A DNA stretch of 64,000 nt from contig NZ_JAJGNO010000004.1 in NCBI RefSeq assembly GCF_020782235.1, forward strand, positions 124,001 to 188,000, given 5' to 3'. Shown here piece by piece: positions 8,434 to 17,724 of this stretch (position 1 is its first letter; each line of letters opens with the position of its first letter). A program made the translations under genes and the position numbers. Origin of the DNA: Sphingobium naphthae. GTDB lineage: Bacteria > Pseudomonadota > Alphaproteobacteria > Sphingomonadales > Sphingomonadaceae. The notes beneath the pieces are model-generated. The model worked only from the letters and a program-made list of their open reading frames with translations. It did not search any database and was not told the DNA's origin.

Positions 8434-10253
8434 TCCACCGTCACCGACTTGGCGAGGTTGCGGGGCTGGTCGACGTCCGTGCCCTTGGCCACCGCGACAT
8501 GATAGGCGAGCAGCTGCACCGGCACCGCATAGACCAGGGGCGCGATCAGCGGATGGACCTGCGGCATTGCGATCGTCGCCATGCAGCCTTCGCCCGCGAT
8601 GGCGATGCCTTCGGCGTCGGAAATCAGCACCACCTTGCCGCCGCGCGCCTGCACTTCGGCCATGTTGCTGACCGTCTTTTCGAACAGCGGGCCGCTGGGC
8701 GCGATCACGATCACCGGGACGGCGTCGTCGATCAGCGCGATCGGGCCATGCTTCATTTCGCCCGCGGCATAGCCTTCGGCGTGGATATAGCTGATTTCCT
8801 TGAGCTTGAGCGCGCCCTCCAGCGCCATCGGATAATCCGGCCCCCGCCCCAGATAGAGGACGTCGCGCGCCGGCGCGATCAGATGCGCCATCGCCTCGAT
8901 CTGCCCGTCGCGGCCCAGCGCCTCGTTGAGGGCGGCGGGCGCTTCCGACAGGTGCCAGACGATTTCCGCCTCCTCCTCCGGCGTCAGCTTGCCCTTGGCG
9001 CGCGCCAGGTTCGCGGCCAGCGCCGCCAGCACCGCCAGCTGGCAAGTGAAGGCCTTGGTCGATGCGACGCCGATTTCCGGCCCGGCATGAGTGGGCAGCA
9101 GCAGGTCCGCCTCGCGCGCCATCGAACTGGTCGGCACGTTGACGACCACCGCGATGATCTGCCCCTCCGCCCGGGCATGGCGCAGCGCGGCCAGCGTGTC
9201 GGCGGTTTCGCCCGACTGGCTGATGAACAGGGCAAGTCCGCCCGGCTCCAGCACCGGCTCGCGATAGCGGAACTCGCTCGCCACATCGATGTCGACGGGC
9301 ACGCGGGCGAATTTCTCGATCCAATATTTGGCGACGAGCCCGGCATAGAAGCTGGTGCCGCACGCGACGATGGTGATGCGCTTCACCCCGCCCAGATCGA
9401 AATCCATGTCGGGCATGGCGATCTGGTTCTCCATGCGGCGCAGATAGGATCGCAGCGTCTGGGCGACGACCACCGGCTGCTCGTAGATTTCCTTCTGCAT
9501 GAAGTGGCGATGATTGCCCTTGTCGATCATCGCGCCCGACACGCCGGAGATCGTCACCGGCCGGTCGACGGGAACATTGTCCTTGTCGAAAATCTCCGCG
9601 CCTTCGCGGGTGATGACGACCCAGTCGCCTTCCTCCAGATAGGCGATGCGCTGGGTCAGCGGCGCGAGCGCCAGCGCGTCCGACCCCAGGAAGGTTTCGC
9701 CGTCGCCATAGCCGACGACCAGCGGCGACCCCAGCCGCGCGCCGATCAGAAGGTCGGGATGCGCGCGAAAGGCGATGGCGAGCGCAAAGGCGCCGTGCAG
9801 GCGCGGCAGCACGTCGCGCACCGCCTCCACCGGGGACGCGCCCTGCTCCACCTTCTCGCTCACCAGATGGGCGACGACTTCAGTGTCGGTCTGGCTGTCG
9901 AACACGCGGCCGCGCGCGACCAACTCCTCGCGCAGCGGCTTGAAATTCTCGATGATGCCATTGTGCACCAGCGCCACCTGCGCGGTGGCATGGGGGTGGG
10001 CGTTGCTGGTGGTGGGCGCGCCATGGGTGGCCCAGCGCGTATGAGCGATGCCGGTGCTGCCCGGCAGCGGCTCGGCCACCAGTTCCTTCACCAGATTGTT
10101 GAGCTTGCCCTCGGCGCGGCGCCGCTCGATCGCGCCGTCATGGATGGTGGCGACGCCCGCGCTGTCATAGCCCCGATATTCGAGCCGCTTGAGACCATCG
10201 ACCAGCCGTTCCGCCACGTCGTCCCTGCCGATGATCCCGATAATGCCGCACAT
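8430..10253 (-). CDS. glmS: Glutamine--fructose-6-phosphate aminotransferase (isomerizing)
   Basis: 607 aa. The N-terminal glutaminase domain begins MCGIIGIIG, with Cys2 as the nucleophile after Met removal. Two SIS sugar-isomerase domains follow (CGTSFYAG and SQSGETADTLAALR), and the protein ends KSVTVE as family members do. It makes glucosamine-6-phosphate for peptidoglycan and LPS. The stop overlaps the scpA start. glmU, encoding a later step, is 1 kb upstream on the same strand. Confidence 0.97.
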   Translation of the reverse strand: MCGIIGIIGRDDVAERLVDGLKRLEYRGYDSAGVATIHDGAIERRRAEGKLNNLVKELVAEPLPGSTGIAHTRWATHGAPTTSNAHPHATAQVALVHNGIIENFKPLREELVARGRVFDSQTDTEVVAHLVSEKVEQGASPVEAVRDVLPRLHGAFALAIAFRAHPDLLIGARLGSPLVVGYGDGETFLGSDALALAPLTQRIAYLEEGDWVVITREGAEIFDKDNVPVDRPVTISGVSGAMIDKGNHRHFMQKEIYEQPVVVAQTLRSYLRRMENQIAMPDMDFDLGGVKRITIVACGTSFYAGLVAKYWIEKFARVPVDIDVASEFRYREPVLEPGGLALFISQSGETADTLAALRHARAEGQIIAVVVNVPTSSMAREADLLLPTHAGPEIGVASTKAFTCQLAVLAALAANLARAKGKLTPEEEAEIVWHLSEAPAALNEALGRDGQIEAMAHLIAPARDVLYLGRGPDYPMALEGALKLKEISYIHAEGYAAGEMKHGPIALIDDAVPVIVIAPSGPLFEKTVSNMAEVQARGGKVVLISDAEGIAIAGEGCMATIAMPQVHPLIAPLVYAVPVQLLAYHVAVAKGTDVDQPRNLAKSVTVE

Positions 10254-10364
10254 GAAGGAAAAGCCCCGATAATATCCCGCCGCGCCCGGTGCGCCGCGAT
10301 CGGCGTCCAGGCGATGTTCCAGCCATTAAAGGCTCTGCGCCCGCGCGCCAACAGCGGCGCGCAA

Positions 10365-11225
10365 CTATTTCGCCGGCAGCGGGCGGATGGTGATCAGCCA
10401 GATGTCGGGCGGGGCGAGCATGCGGAAGGGCAGGCCGCTGGTCCCCACCCCGGCGGCGACGATCATCGTCCGCGCGCCCTGCGTATAGCGGCCGCAGGCA
10501 TAGCGCGTCCCATATTTCGACGGCACATAGACGATGCCGGCGATCGGGAAGGCGATCTGCCCGCAATGGGTGTGGCCGACCAGCGTCAGCGACGGCGCGT
10601 CGGGCAGGCGCGGAAAGACATCGGGCCCATGCGACAGGATGATCGGCGCGCCGCCGACCGCGCGCATCGCCGCCAGCGTCCGGGCGATCGCGGGCTTGCG
10701 GGTATAAATGTCCTTCAGCCCCGCGATCGCCAGCGGCCCGCGCCGCACCGCGCCGTCCTGCAGCAGGGTGATGCCGATCGCGCCAAACGCCGCCTGCCAG
10801 TCCGACGCGCCGAGCGCCCGGCGATTCTGGCGGCTGCGGCTGTCATGATTGCCGAGCACGGCGACCACCCCCAGCGGCGCGCGCAGCGCCGCGAAGGGCG
10901 CGATGCTGGCGCGCGCGTCATAGATGGCCGCGCCCTTGTCATCGCCGATATAGTCGCCGCCCAGCAGGACGAGGTCGGGCCGCAGCGCGTTGATCTGCCC
11001 CGCGATACGCGCCAAGCGCTGCGGGCTGTTGTCCGGTCCCGACAAATGCGTGTCGGTCATCAGCGCGACGGTGACGGGCCGGCGCGACGCGCCCGCGGGA
11101 AAGGGCAGCGCGATCTCCGCCCGGCGCACGACCGGCATGGCGCGCGCATTGTGCAGCAACCACAGGGCAAAGCCGATGCCCAGCAGCGCCAGGACGCCCA
11201 GCGCCAGCAGCAGCCTGCGCATCAT
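10365..11225 (-). CDS. Membrane-anchored metallophosphoesterase
   Basis: 286 aa. An N-terminal hydrophobic segment (residues 3-25) serves as anchor or signal. A calcineurin-type phosphoesterase domain follows, with motifs TDTHL, GGDYIGD, GNHD, LSHGPDVFP and GHTHCGQ, i.e. all metal-binding blocks. It resembles the YaeI/YkuE group, whose members include lipid-linked phosphatases such as UDP-diacylglucosamine hydrolase-like proteins. The exact substrate is unknown. It lies between glmU and glmS on the same strand. Confidence 0.87.
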   Translation of the reverse strand: MMRRLLLALGVLALLGIGFALWLLHNARAMPVVRRAEIALPFPAGASRRPVTVALMTDTHLSGPDNSPQRLARIAGQINALRPDLVLLGGDYIGDDKGAAIYDARASIAPFAALRAPLGVVAVLGNHDSRSRQNRRALGASDWQAAFGAIGITLLQDGAVRRGPLAIAGLKDIYTRKPAIARTLAAMRAVGGAPIILSHGPDVFPRLPDAPSLTLVGHTHCGQIAFPIAGIVYVPSKYGTRYACGRYTQGARTMIVAAGVGTSGLPFRMLAPPDIWLITIRPLPAK

Positions 11226-11283
11226 GCGCCGGGCGCCTGCCCCGATACAGGCACAGGTACAGACACAAGCAGGAGGCCGCTCG

Positions 11284-12639
11284 TCATTTCCCCGCTTTCT
11301 TCGCGCGCATCCGTTCCCGGAACCGGGCGGCCCAGCCGACCTTGCCGACCTGTTCGGGGCGCACCAGGCACAGCGAATCCGCCTCGACCGGCCGAGTCAC
11401 CACGCTGCCCGCAGCGACGATCGCGCCTTCGCCGATGCTGGCCGGCGCGACCAGCGCGCTGTTGGAGCCGATGAAGGCCCCCGCGCCGATCTCCGTGCGA
11501 TATTTGAAGAAGCCGTCATAATTGCAGGTGATCGTTCCCGCGCCGATATTGGCGCCCGCGCCCACGCTGGCGTCGCCGATATAGGACAGGTGATTGGCCT
11601 TGGCCCCTTCGCCCAGCGTCGCCTTCTTGATCTCGACGAAATTGCCGACCTTGGCCTTGGCGCCGATCTCCGCCCCCGGCCGCAGCCGTGCATAGGGGCC
11701 GATCTCCGCCCCCGACGCCACCGCAGAGCCCTCCAGATGCGAAAAGGCGTGGATCGTCACATCATCCGCCACCGTCACGCCGGGGCCGAAGACGACATGC
11801 GGGCCCACCACCACGTCGCGGCCCAGCCGCGTGTCATGCGCGAAGAATACGGTGTCGGGCGCGACCAACGTCACGCCCTCGCGCATCGCCTCGACCCGGC
11901 GGCGCGCCTGCCACAGCGCCTCCACGCCGGCCAGTTCGACCCGGCTGTTGACGCCCGCCACTTCCCAGGCCTGCGTCTCGATCACCGCGCTCGCGCCGCC
12001 GGGCAGCATGACGATGTCGGGCAGATAATATTCGCCGGCCGCATTGTCGTTGCCGATCCGGTCGAGCAGCACGAACAGGTCGGTCGAACGCACCGCCATC
12101 AGGCCGCTATTGCACAAGGTGACGGCCCGCTCCGCTTCGCTCGCATCCTTATATTCCACCATCTTCTCGATGATGCCCTGCCCGTCGGCGATGATGCGGC
12201 CATAGGCCGCCGCGTCATCCGGGCGGAAGCCCAGCACCACGGCGCGCGGCTCGTCCCCGCGATTGAGGCGGTCCAGCATGGCGCGCATCGTTTCCGCGCG
12301 CACCAGCGGCACGTCGCCATAGAGGATCAGCACGTCGCCCGCGAAACCCGCCAGCGCGTCATGCGCCTGGGCCACGGCATGGCCGGTGCCCAGCTGCTGA
12401 TCCTGCACCGCGACGCGCACGCCGGTGCCGGCCACCGCCCGCTCCACCTGGTCCCGGCCCGCGCCGACGACGACGACCTGCCGCTCCGGCGACAGCGCTG
12501 CCGCGCTTTCCAGCAGGTGCAGCAGCATCGGCCGCCCGGCGACCGGATGCAGCACCTTGTGCAGCGACGATTTCATCCGCGTCCCCTGCCCGGCGGCGAG
12601 GATGATGACGGCGAGCGGGCGAGCGGCGGAACTGGTCAC
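11284..12639 (-). CDS. glmU: Bifunctional UDP-N-acetylglucosamine pyrophosphorylase / glucosamine-1-phosphate N-acetyltransferase
   Basis: 451 aa. The N-terminal nucleotidyltransferase domain has the LAAGQGTRMKS motif. The C-terminal left-handed beta helix contains hexapeptide repeats and the conserved GNFVEIKKA, NHLSYIGDA and GAGTITCNYDG segments. It makes UDP-GlcNAc from GlcN-1-P in two steps. GTG 12639 was chosen because it places the catalytic motif at the usual distance from the N-terminus. The upstream extension is antisense to gph. Confidence 0.96.
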   Translation of the reverse strand: MTSSAARPLAVIILAAGQGTRMKSSLHKVLHPVAGRPMLLHLLESAAALSPERQVVVVGAGRDQVERAVAGTGVRVAVQDQQLGTGHAVAQAHDALAGFAGDVLILYGDVPLVRAETMRAMLDRLNRGDEPRAVVLGFRPDDAAAYGRIIADGQGIIEKMVEYKDASEAERAVTLCNSGLMAVRSTDLFVLLDRIGNDNAAGEYYLPDIVMLPGGASAVIETQAWEVAGVNSRVELAGVEALWQARRRVEAMREGVTLVAPDTVFFAHDTRLGRDVVVGPHVVFGPGVTVADDVTIHAFSHLEGSAVASGAEIGPYARLRPGAEIGAKAKVGNFVEIKKATLGEGAKANHLSYIGDASVGAGANIGAGTITCNYDGFFKYRTEIGAGAFIGSNSALVAPASIGEGAIVAAGSVVTRPVEADSLCLVRPEQVGKVGWAARFRERMRAKKAGK

Positions 12640-12727
12640 GAATGTTTCCCGATGATGGCGAGTGCTGCGCGCTCTGTGCCATGTTTGCCTTGCCTTTGCC
12701 ACCGCGCACGCGGCATGGAACGCGGCC

Positions 12728-13396
12728 ATGAGCAGCATTCCCTTCGACATTGTCGGCTTCGACCTGGACGGCACCTTGATCGACACCAGCGGCGATCTGG
12801 CCGCCGCGGTCAACCATGCGATCGGCACGATCGGCCGGGCGCCCTTTCCCGCCGCCGACATCCATCCCTTCGTCGGCAAGGGCGCGCGCGTCATGCTGCA
12901 GTGCGCGCTGGACGCGTCGGGCGGCTATGACGAAGCGCTGCTGATGCGGCTGCTGCCGATCCTGCTCGATTATTATGCGCAGAATCTGGCGATCCATTCG
13001 GTGCCCTATCCCGGGCTGGTGCAGGCGCTGGACGAACTGGCCGGGCGCGGCGTGCGGCTCGCCATCTGCACCAACAAGGCGGAGCGCTTCACTCTTCCCC
13101 TGATGCGCCAGATCGGCCTGTCCGATCGCTTCGCCGCGATCGTCGGCGGCGACACGGTCGGCGTGTCCAAGCCCGATCCCGCGCCGATCCGCGCCATGGT
13201 GGAGCGTGCGGGCGGCGGCCGGGCCATCTTCGTGGGCGACACGATCAACGACATTGCCGGCGCGCGCAATGCGGGCATCGCCAATGTCGCGGTCGGCTTC
13301 GGCTTCCTCGACGGGCCGATCGAGCAGCTGGAGGCGGACGCCGTCATCCATCATTTCGACGAACTGGTGCCGCTGCTGGAGCGCTGGCCGGGATGA
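12728..13396 (+). CDS. gph: Phosphoglycolate phosphatase (HAD family)
   Basis: 222 aa HAD-like hydrolase with motif I DLDGTLIDT (nucleophile Asp), motif II CTNKAE, a Lys in SKPDP, and motif IV GDTINDI. Length and motifs match Gph, which removes 2-phosphoglycolate formed by DNA repair. ATG 12728 was chosen since the upstream in-frame codons reach into the glmU promoter region. Divergent from glmU. The enoyl-CoA hydratase follows 10 nt after its stop. Confidence 0.88.
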   Translation: MSSIPFDIVGFDLDGTLIDTSGDLAAAVNHAIGTIGRAPFPAADIHPFVGKGARVMLQCALDASGGYDEALLMRLLPILLDYYAQNLAIHSVPYPGLVQALDELAGRGVRLAICTNKAERFTLPLMRQIGLSDRFAAIVGGDTVGVSKPDPAPIRAMVERAGGGRAIFVGDTINDIAGARNAGIANVAVGFGFLDGPIEQLEADAVIHHFDELVPLLERWPG

Positions 13397-13406
13397 GGCG
13401 GCGGCC

Positions 13407-14168
13407 ATGACCCTGCGCCTGGAGCGCGACGGCGCCATCGCCCGCCTGCTGATCGACCGGCCCGCGCGCCGCAATGCGATGAACCAGGCCATGTGGGAGG
13501 AGATGCCGCGCCTCGTCGGCGCAGCGATGGCGGACGATGCGGTGCGCGTGCTGATCCTTGCCTCCGCCGCGCCCGGCCTGTTCTGCGCCGGCGCGGACAT
13601 CGACGAATTCGCGCGCTGTTCGGCCGACGCCGACTGGCGCGTGGCCAACCAGGCGGCGATCCGGTCCACCCAATACGCGCTGGCCCATGCCGAAAAGCCG
13701 GTGATCGCCGCGATCGACGGCGATTGCGTCGGCGGCGGCTGCGGCCTCGCCATCGCCTGCGACCTGCGCATCGCCGCGCCGGCTGCGCGGATCGGCATCA
13801 CGCCCGCAAAGCTCGGCATCGTCTATTCGCTGTTCGACACCAAGCTGCTGGTCGACCTGGTCGGCCCGGCGCGCGCCAAGCGCATCCTCTTCACCGGCGC
13901 GCTGCACGACGCGGCCGGCGCGCTGGCGATCGGCCTGATCGACGAGATCGCGCCCGACCCGCGCGCCGCGGCCGACACGCTCGCCCGCGCCATCGCCGCC
14001 AATGCCCAGCACAGCGTGCGATCGGCCAAGGCGATCATCCGCCGCATCCTGGACGGGCAGGCGGACGACGACGCCACCACCCTCGCCCTCTTCCGCGACG
14101 CCTTCGCTCGCCCCGACTTCACCGAAGGCGTCACCGCCTTCCGCGAAAAACGCCGCCCGGATTTCTGA
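13407..14168 (+). CDS. Enoyl-CoA hydratase/isomerase family protein
   Basis: 253 aa crotonase fold. Oxyanion-hole segments are visible: CAGADIDEFA and DGDCVGGGCGLAIACDLRIA. The C-terminal helical region ends in AFREKRRPDF, the usual end of crotonases. A catalytic Glu typical of true enoyl-CoA hydratases is not evident in the expected place (ITPAKLGI), so it could be an isomerase or another crotonase. It converges with the CitE-like gene, 8 nt apart. Confidence 0.87.
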   Translation: MTLRLERDGAIARLLIDRPARRNAMNQAMWEEMPRLVGAAMADDAVRVLILASAAPGLFCAGADIDEFARCSADADWRVANQAAIRSTQYALAHAEKPVIAAIDGDCVGGGCGLAIACDLRIAAPAARIGITPAKLGIVYSLFDTKLLVDLVGPARAKRILFTGALHDAAGALAIGLIDEIAPDPRAAADTLARAIAANAQHSVRSAKAIIRRILDGQADDDATTLALFRDAFARPDFTEGVTAFREKRRPDF

Positions 14169-14176
14169 AGGGGCCC

Positions 14177-14992
14177 CTAGCGCTCCACCGCTTCCGCGCG
14201 AGCGATCAGGGCTCGGGCTTGTTCGACATGCATGGTTTCGATCATCCGGCCTTCGAAGCGTTCGGCGCCGCCGCTGGCAGCCTCGATCAGGCGGCGGGCG
14301 TCGGCTACGGCCTGCGCGTCGGGGCCGAAGACCTGGTTGGCGACCGGCACCTGCGCGGGGTGGATCAGCGTCTTGCCATCGAAGCCCAGCGCATGGCCCT
14401 CGGCGCATTCGGCCTCCAGCCCCGTCTCGTCCTCCAGCCGGTTGAACACGCCGTCGAACACCGCAATGCCCGCCGCGCGCGCCGCCAGAACCGCCGTCTG
14501 CATCGCGAGGGACAGGCCGGCCCGTCCGGCCTGATCGGGAATGGCCAGGTCGCGGCGCAGGTCGTTATTGCCCATGAACAGCCCGGCGCAGCCCTCGCCC
14601 GCCGCGATGGCGTTGGCCGCCAGCACGCCGCGCGCGCTCTCGATCATCGCGATCACCGGCTTTTGCGTGACGGAAAAGACGTCCTTCACCTGCTTGGGAT
14701 GCTCGACCTTGGGCAGCACCACATAATTGGCCGCCGTGCCCTTGAGCCCGATCATCTCGCGCCCATGAGTCGCCGCGCCCTCGACATTGATCCGCACCGC
14801 GCTCAGCCGGCCGCCAAAGCCTTCGGCCAGCGCCGCGAGCGCGCCGTCCAGCGCGTCGCCCTTGCGATCCTCGGGCACCGCATCCTCCAGGTCCAGGATC
14901 ACCATGTCGCAGGGCAATGTGCGCGCCTTGGCGATGGCGCGGGGGTTGGAGGCGGGCAGGAACAGCAGCGATCGGGCGTGGCGCAGCAACAT
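14177..14992 (-). CDS. HpcH/HpaI aldolase / citrate lyase beta-like (CoA ester lyase)
   Basis: 271 aa TIM barrel of the CitE-like family, with RSLLFLPASNPR at the N-terminus, the metal-binding DLEDAVP, an IESARGV segment and a C-terminal GFDGKTLIHPAQV motif. Stand-alone CitE proteins act on malyl-, citramalyl- or related CoA esters. ATG 14992 has AAGGAG 10 nt upstream. The neighbouring crotonase suggests acyl-CoA metabolism, though the two genes converge. Confidence 0.88.
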   Translation of the reverse strand: MLLRHARSLLFLPASNPRAIAKARTLPCDMVILDLEDAVPEDRKGDALDGALAALAEGFGGRLSAVRINVEGAATHGREMIGLKGTAANYVVLPKVEHPKQVKDVFSVTQKPVIAMIESARGVLAANAIAAGEGCAGLFMGNNDLRRDLAIPDQAGRAGLSLAMQTAVLAARAAGIAVFDGVFNRLEDETGLEAECAEGHALGFDGKTLIHPAQVPVANQVFGPDAQAVADARRLIEAASGGAERFEGRMIETMHVEQARALIARAEAVER

Positions 14993-15083
14993 GGGGCGGA
15001 CTCTCCTTGCGGTTTGACTTTCCTCGTTAGCGAATAAGGCGCATGATCCAAGCCCGTCTCGTCCCGGGGGAGAGAGAAGACAT

Positions 15084-16058
15084 ATGCTGACCACCTTCGC
15101 GCTCACGCTCACCGGCCTCGTGCTCTTCTACCTTGCCGTCAGCGTGAAGGTGGTGCGCCAGGGCTATCAATATACGATCGAGCGCTTCGGCCGGTTCACG
15201 GAGGTCGCGCGGCCCGGCCTCAATTTCTACCCCGCCTTCTTCTATGCCGTCGGCCGCAAGATCAACATGATGGAGCAGGTCGTCGACATTCCGGGGCAGG
15301 AGATCATCACCAAGGACAATGCCATGGTGTCGGTCGACGGCGTGGTCTTCTTCCAGGTGCTGGACGCGGCGAAGGCCGCCTATGAAGTGAGCGAACTCTA
15401 TGTCGCCATCATGCAGCTCGCCACCACCAATCTGCGCACGGTGATGGGATCGATGGACCTGGACGAAACCCTGTCCAAGCGCGACGAGATCAACGCGCGG
15501 CTGCTGTCGGTTGTGGACCATGCGACCAACGCCTGGGGCATCAAGATCACGCGCGTCGAATTGAAGGACATCCGCCCGCCCGCCGACATCGTCAACGCCA
15601 TGGGGCGGCAGATGAAGGCCGAGCGCGAGAAGCGCGCGCTGATCCTGGAATCGGAAGGCTTGCGCGCATCCGAAATCCTGAAGGCCGAGGGCGCCAAGCA
15701 AAGCCAGATCCTGGAAGCCGAAGGCCGGCGCGAGGCTGCCTTCCGCGACGCCGAAGCGCGCGAGCGCGAGGCGGAGGCGGAGGCCAAGGCGACGCAGATG
15801 GTGTCCGACGCGATCTCGGCCGGCAATCCGCAGGCGCTCAATTACTTCATCGCCCAGAAATATACCGAGGCGGTGCAGCAATTCGCCACATCCCCCAATG
15901 CCAAGACCATTCTCTTCCCGGTCGAGGCGACGCAACTGATCGGCACGCTGGGCGGCATCGGCCAGCTCGCCAAGGATGCGCTGAGCGCCGACGGCCAGCC
16001 CACCCCCACGCCGCCCGCCCCCGCGCGCCGCGGCCCCTTCGGCCAGAGCCAGGGGTGA
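15084..16058 (+). CDS. SPFH/Band 7 (stomatin-like, QmcA-type) membrane protein
   Basis: 324 aa. One N-terminal membrane segment, then the SPFH domain (VVRQGYQYTIERFGRFTEVARPGLNFYPAF), then a long Ala/Glu-rich coiled coil with repeated EAEGRRE-like units (residues about 185-245), and a Pro-rich tail. Such proteins form membrane rafts or cages that interact with FtsH and NfeD partners. A NfeD-like gene follows 136 nt downstream, the classic pairing. Upstream GGGGGAGAGAG serves as ribosome-binding site. Confidence 0.92.
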   Translation: MLTTFALTLTGLVLFYLAVSVKVVRQGYQYTIERFGRFTEVARPGLNFYPAFFYAVGRKINMMEQVVDIPGQEIITKDNAMVSVDGVVFFQVLDAAKAAYEVSELYVAIMQLATTNLRTVMGSMDLDETLSKRDEINARLLSVVDHATNAWGIKITRVELKDIRPPADIVNAMGRQMKAEREKRALILESEGLRASEILKAEGAKQSQILEAEGRREAAFRDAEAREREAEAEAKATQMVSDAISAGNPQALNYFIAQKYTEAVQQFATSPNAKTILFPVEATQLIGTLGGIGQLAKDALSADGQPTPTPPAPARRGPFGQSQG

Positions 16059-16194
16059 CGCGGATGGGCAGGCCGCTTCCCCGCCGCACGGTGAATGGCG
16101 CAGGGCGCATGCCGCAGCGCGCGCCTGTACCCCGCAACGCCGGACCAGGCCCGGCCTGGCGTGCGGCGGCGCATACGAACCGCGAGAGCGCCCA

Positions 16195-16641
16195 ATGACC
16201 GACTGGCTCACCCTGCTGGAGGATCATTGGGCGTGGCTGGTGCTGGCCGCGCTGCTCGGCATTGGCGAAGTGCTGATCCCCGGCGTGTTCCTCATCTGGA
16301 TCGCGATCGCCGCCGCCATCACGGGGCTGGCCGCGCTCGCCCTGCCGATCGGCCTGCCGCTGCAACTCCTGCTGTTCGCGGCGCTCAGCATCCTGGCGGT
16401 CTATGCCGGGCGGCGCTGGTATGTCGATCATCCCGTCGCCTCCACCGACCCGCTGCTCAACGACCGCGCCGCGCGCCTGATCGGCGAGACGGTGACGGTG
16501 GTCGAGCCGATCGAAGGCGGCGAAGGCCGGGTCCGCGTCGGCGACAGCGTCTGGACCGCGCGCGGCCCCGACGCCCCCGTCGGCGCCCGCGTCCGCATCA
16601 TCCGCGCGGAAGGCGCACTGCTGTGGGTGGAGGGGGGCTAG
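16195..16641 (+). CDS. NfeD-like short membrane protein
   Basis: 148 aa with three or four membrane segments (WAWLVLAALLGIGEVLIPGVFLIWIAIAAAITGL and onward) and a C-terminal OB-fold domain (GETVTVVEPIEGGEGRVRVGDSVWTARG). This is the short NfeD form (YbbK/QmcB-like), partner of SPFH proteins in membrane quality control. No other gene lies between it and the SPFH gene. Confidence 0.9.
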   Translation: MTDWLTLLEDHWAWLVLAALLGIGEVLIPGVFLIWIAIAAAITGLAALALPIGLPLQLLLFAALSILAVYAGRRWYVDHPVASTDPLLNDRAARLIGETVTVVEPIEGGEGRVRVGDSVWTARGPDAPVGARVRIIRAEGALLWVEGG

Positions 16642-16726
16642 AGGTGGCCAGCGCCTCTATTCCGCCTGCTTGTTGACATTCAGCACCCGGTCTGTCGCGC
16701 AAGATCGTCGCTGAAGCGCCCTCGCC

Positions 16727-17509
16727 CTATTCGATCATCACGCCCACCACCTGCCAGCCGTCATTCTCCCGCTCCAGCGTGACGGTTTCGGTGGCATTGT
16801 CCTTGTTGGCGAAATCGGTGCGGAATTTGACGACGATATAGCCGGCGGGCGGGGCTGGCAGGTCCTGCTGGCTGAGGAAGCGGCGCGACGACACCGCGCC
16901 CAGCGGCACGCGCACCTTTTTGGACACCGACGCCCAGACCTGCGGCGTGTTGAGCTTGTGGAGGGCGGCGCCGAACATCCGATAGCTGTCGTCCCAGCGG
17001 CCCGCATCCACCAGGGTCAGAAAGCGGCGAGCGGTCTCCACCGTCTCGGCATTGGCAAGCGTCTGCGCGTCGGTCGGCTCAGCCTGCGGCGCGGAGGCGC
17101 CGGGGGACAGGGTGGCCATGGCGATCAATCCAAGGATCAGGGTCATGAGCAGGACTCCAATGAGCATCACGGGCCGGCGATCCGCCCGCCCGGCGCCGCC
17201 AATCGGCGCGGCCTGACCATCGACCGGCGCACCGCCCGCGTCCTCCCCGATTTGGCTGTCCCCCAGATTTTGGGGGGCGGGCGAAAGCTGCGCCTCCCCC
17301 TCCACGTCCAGCAGCAGGCGCGCGGCTTCGCGGCTGCTCGACACCGCCATCTTGCGGCGCGCGTCGCGCAGCCGTTCGTTGATGGTGTGGACAGACAAGC
17401 CCAGGCTGCGCGCGATCGACTTGGCGTCATGCCCGCGCACCATCAGGCGCAGCGTCTGCTTTTCCTTCTCGGTGAGCGCCGAGACGGCCTCTTTCACGCG
17501 GATGCTCAT
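16727..17509 (-). CDS. Membrane-tethered LuxR-type HTH regulator with C-terminal DUF4019 domain
   Basis: 260 aa. Residues about 8-65 form a GerE/LuxR helix-turn-helix (LTEKEKQTLRLMVRGHDAKSIARSLGLSVHTINERL). A linker follows, then one membrane helix (PVMLIGVLLMTLILGLIAMATLS, about residues 112-135). The remainder matches the DUF4019 fold (ARRFLTLVDAGRWDDSYRMF ... VTLERENDGWQVVGV). DNA-binding would be cytoplasmic and DUF4019 periplasmic. No receiver domain is present. Start ATG 17509 directly precedes the HTH, and an upstream GTG is possible. Divergent from the OmpA-like gene. Confidence 0.82.
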   Translation of the reverse strand: MSIRVKEAVSALTEKEKQTLRLMVRGHDAKSIARSLGLSVHTINERLRDARRKMAVSSSREAARLLLDVEGEAQLSPAPQNLGDSQIGEDAGGAPVDGQAAPIGGAGRADRRPVMLIGVLLMTLILGLIAMATLSPGASAPQAEPTDAQTLANAETVETARRFLTLVDAGRWDDSYRMFGAALHKLNTPQVWASVSKKVRVPLGAVSSRRFLSQQDLPAPPAGYIVVKFRTDFANKDNATETVTLERENDGWQVVGVMIE

Positions 17510-17724
17510 GACTGTCGTGACTAGGCCGCCCGCCCCGCCGCAGCCACCCCGAAAAATTCGTATGCCGCGCCGATGCCCGCCTCTTCCCACCCGTGGCAGC
17601 ATCAACTCGCCTCAACCTGCGCTCGCATGACCGGCAGTCGGGGCCGCGCGCGCGCGATCATTCATCTGCGCGCAAGCTTGGCCGGAACAGCAATGGCCGG
17701 CTTATTCAAGGATGGAGGATCACC

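Noticed and set aside
8499-11474. Long plus-strand open frame antisense to glmS and the metallophosphoesterase
   Set aside because: Same antisense artefact. No domain visible, while glmS on the other strand is certain.
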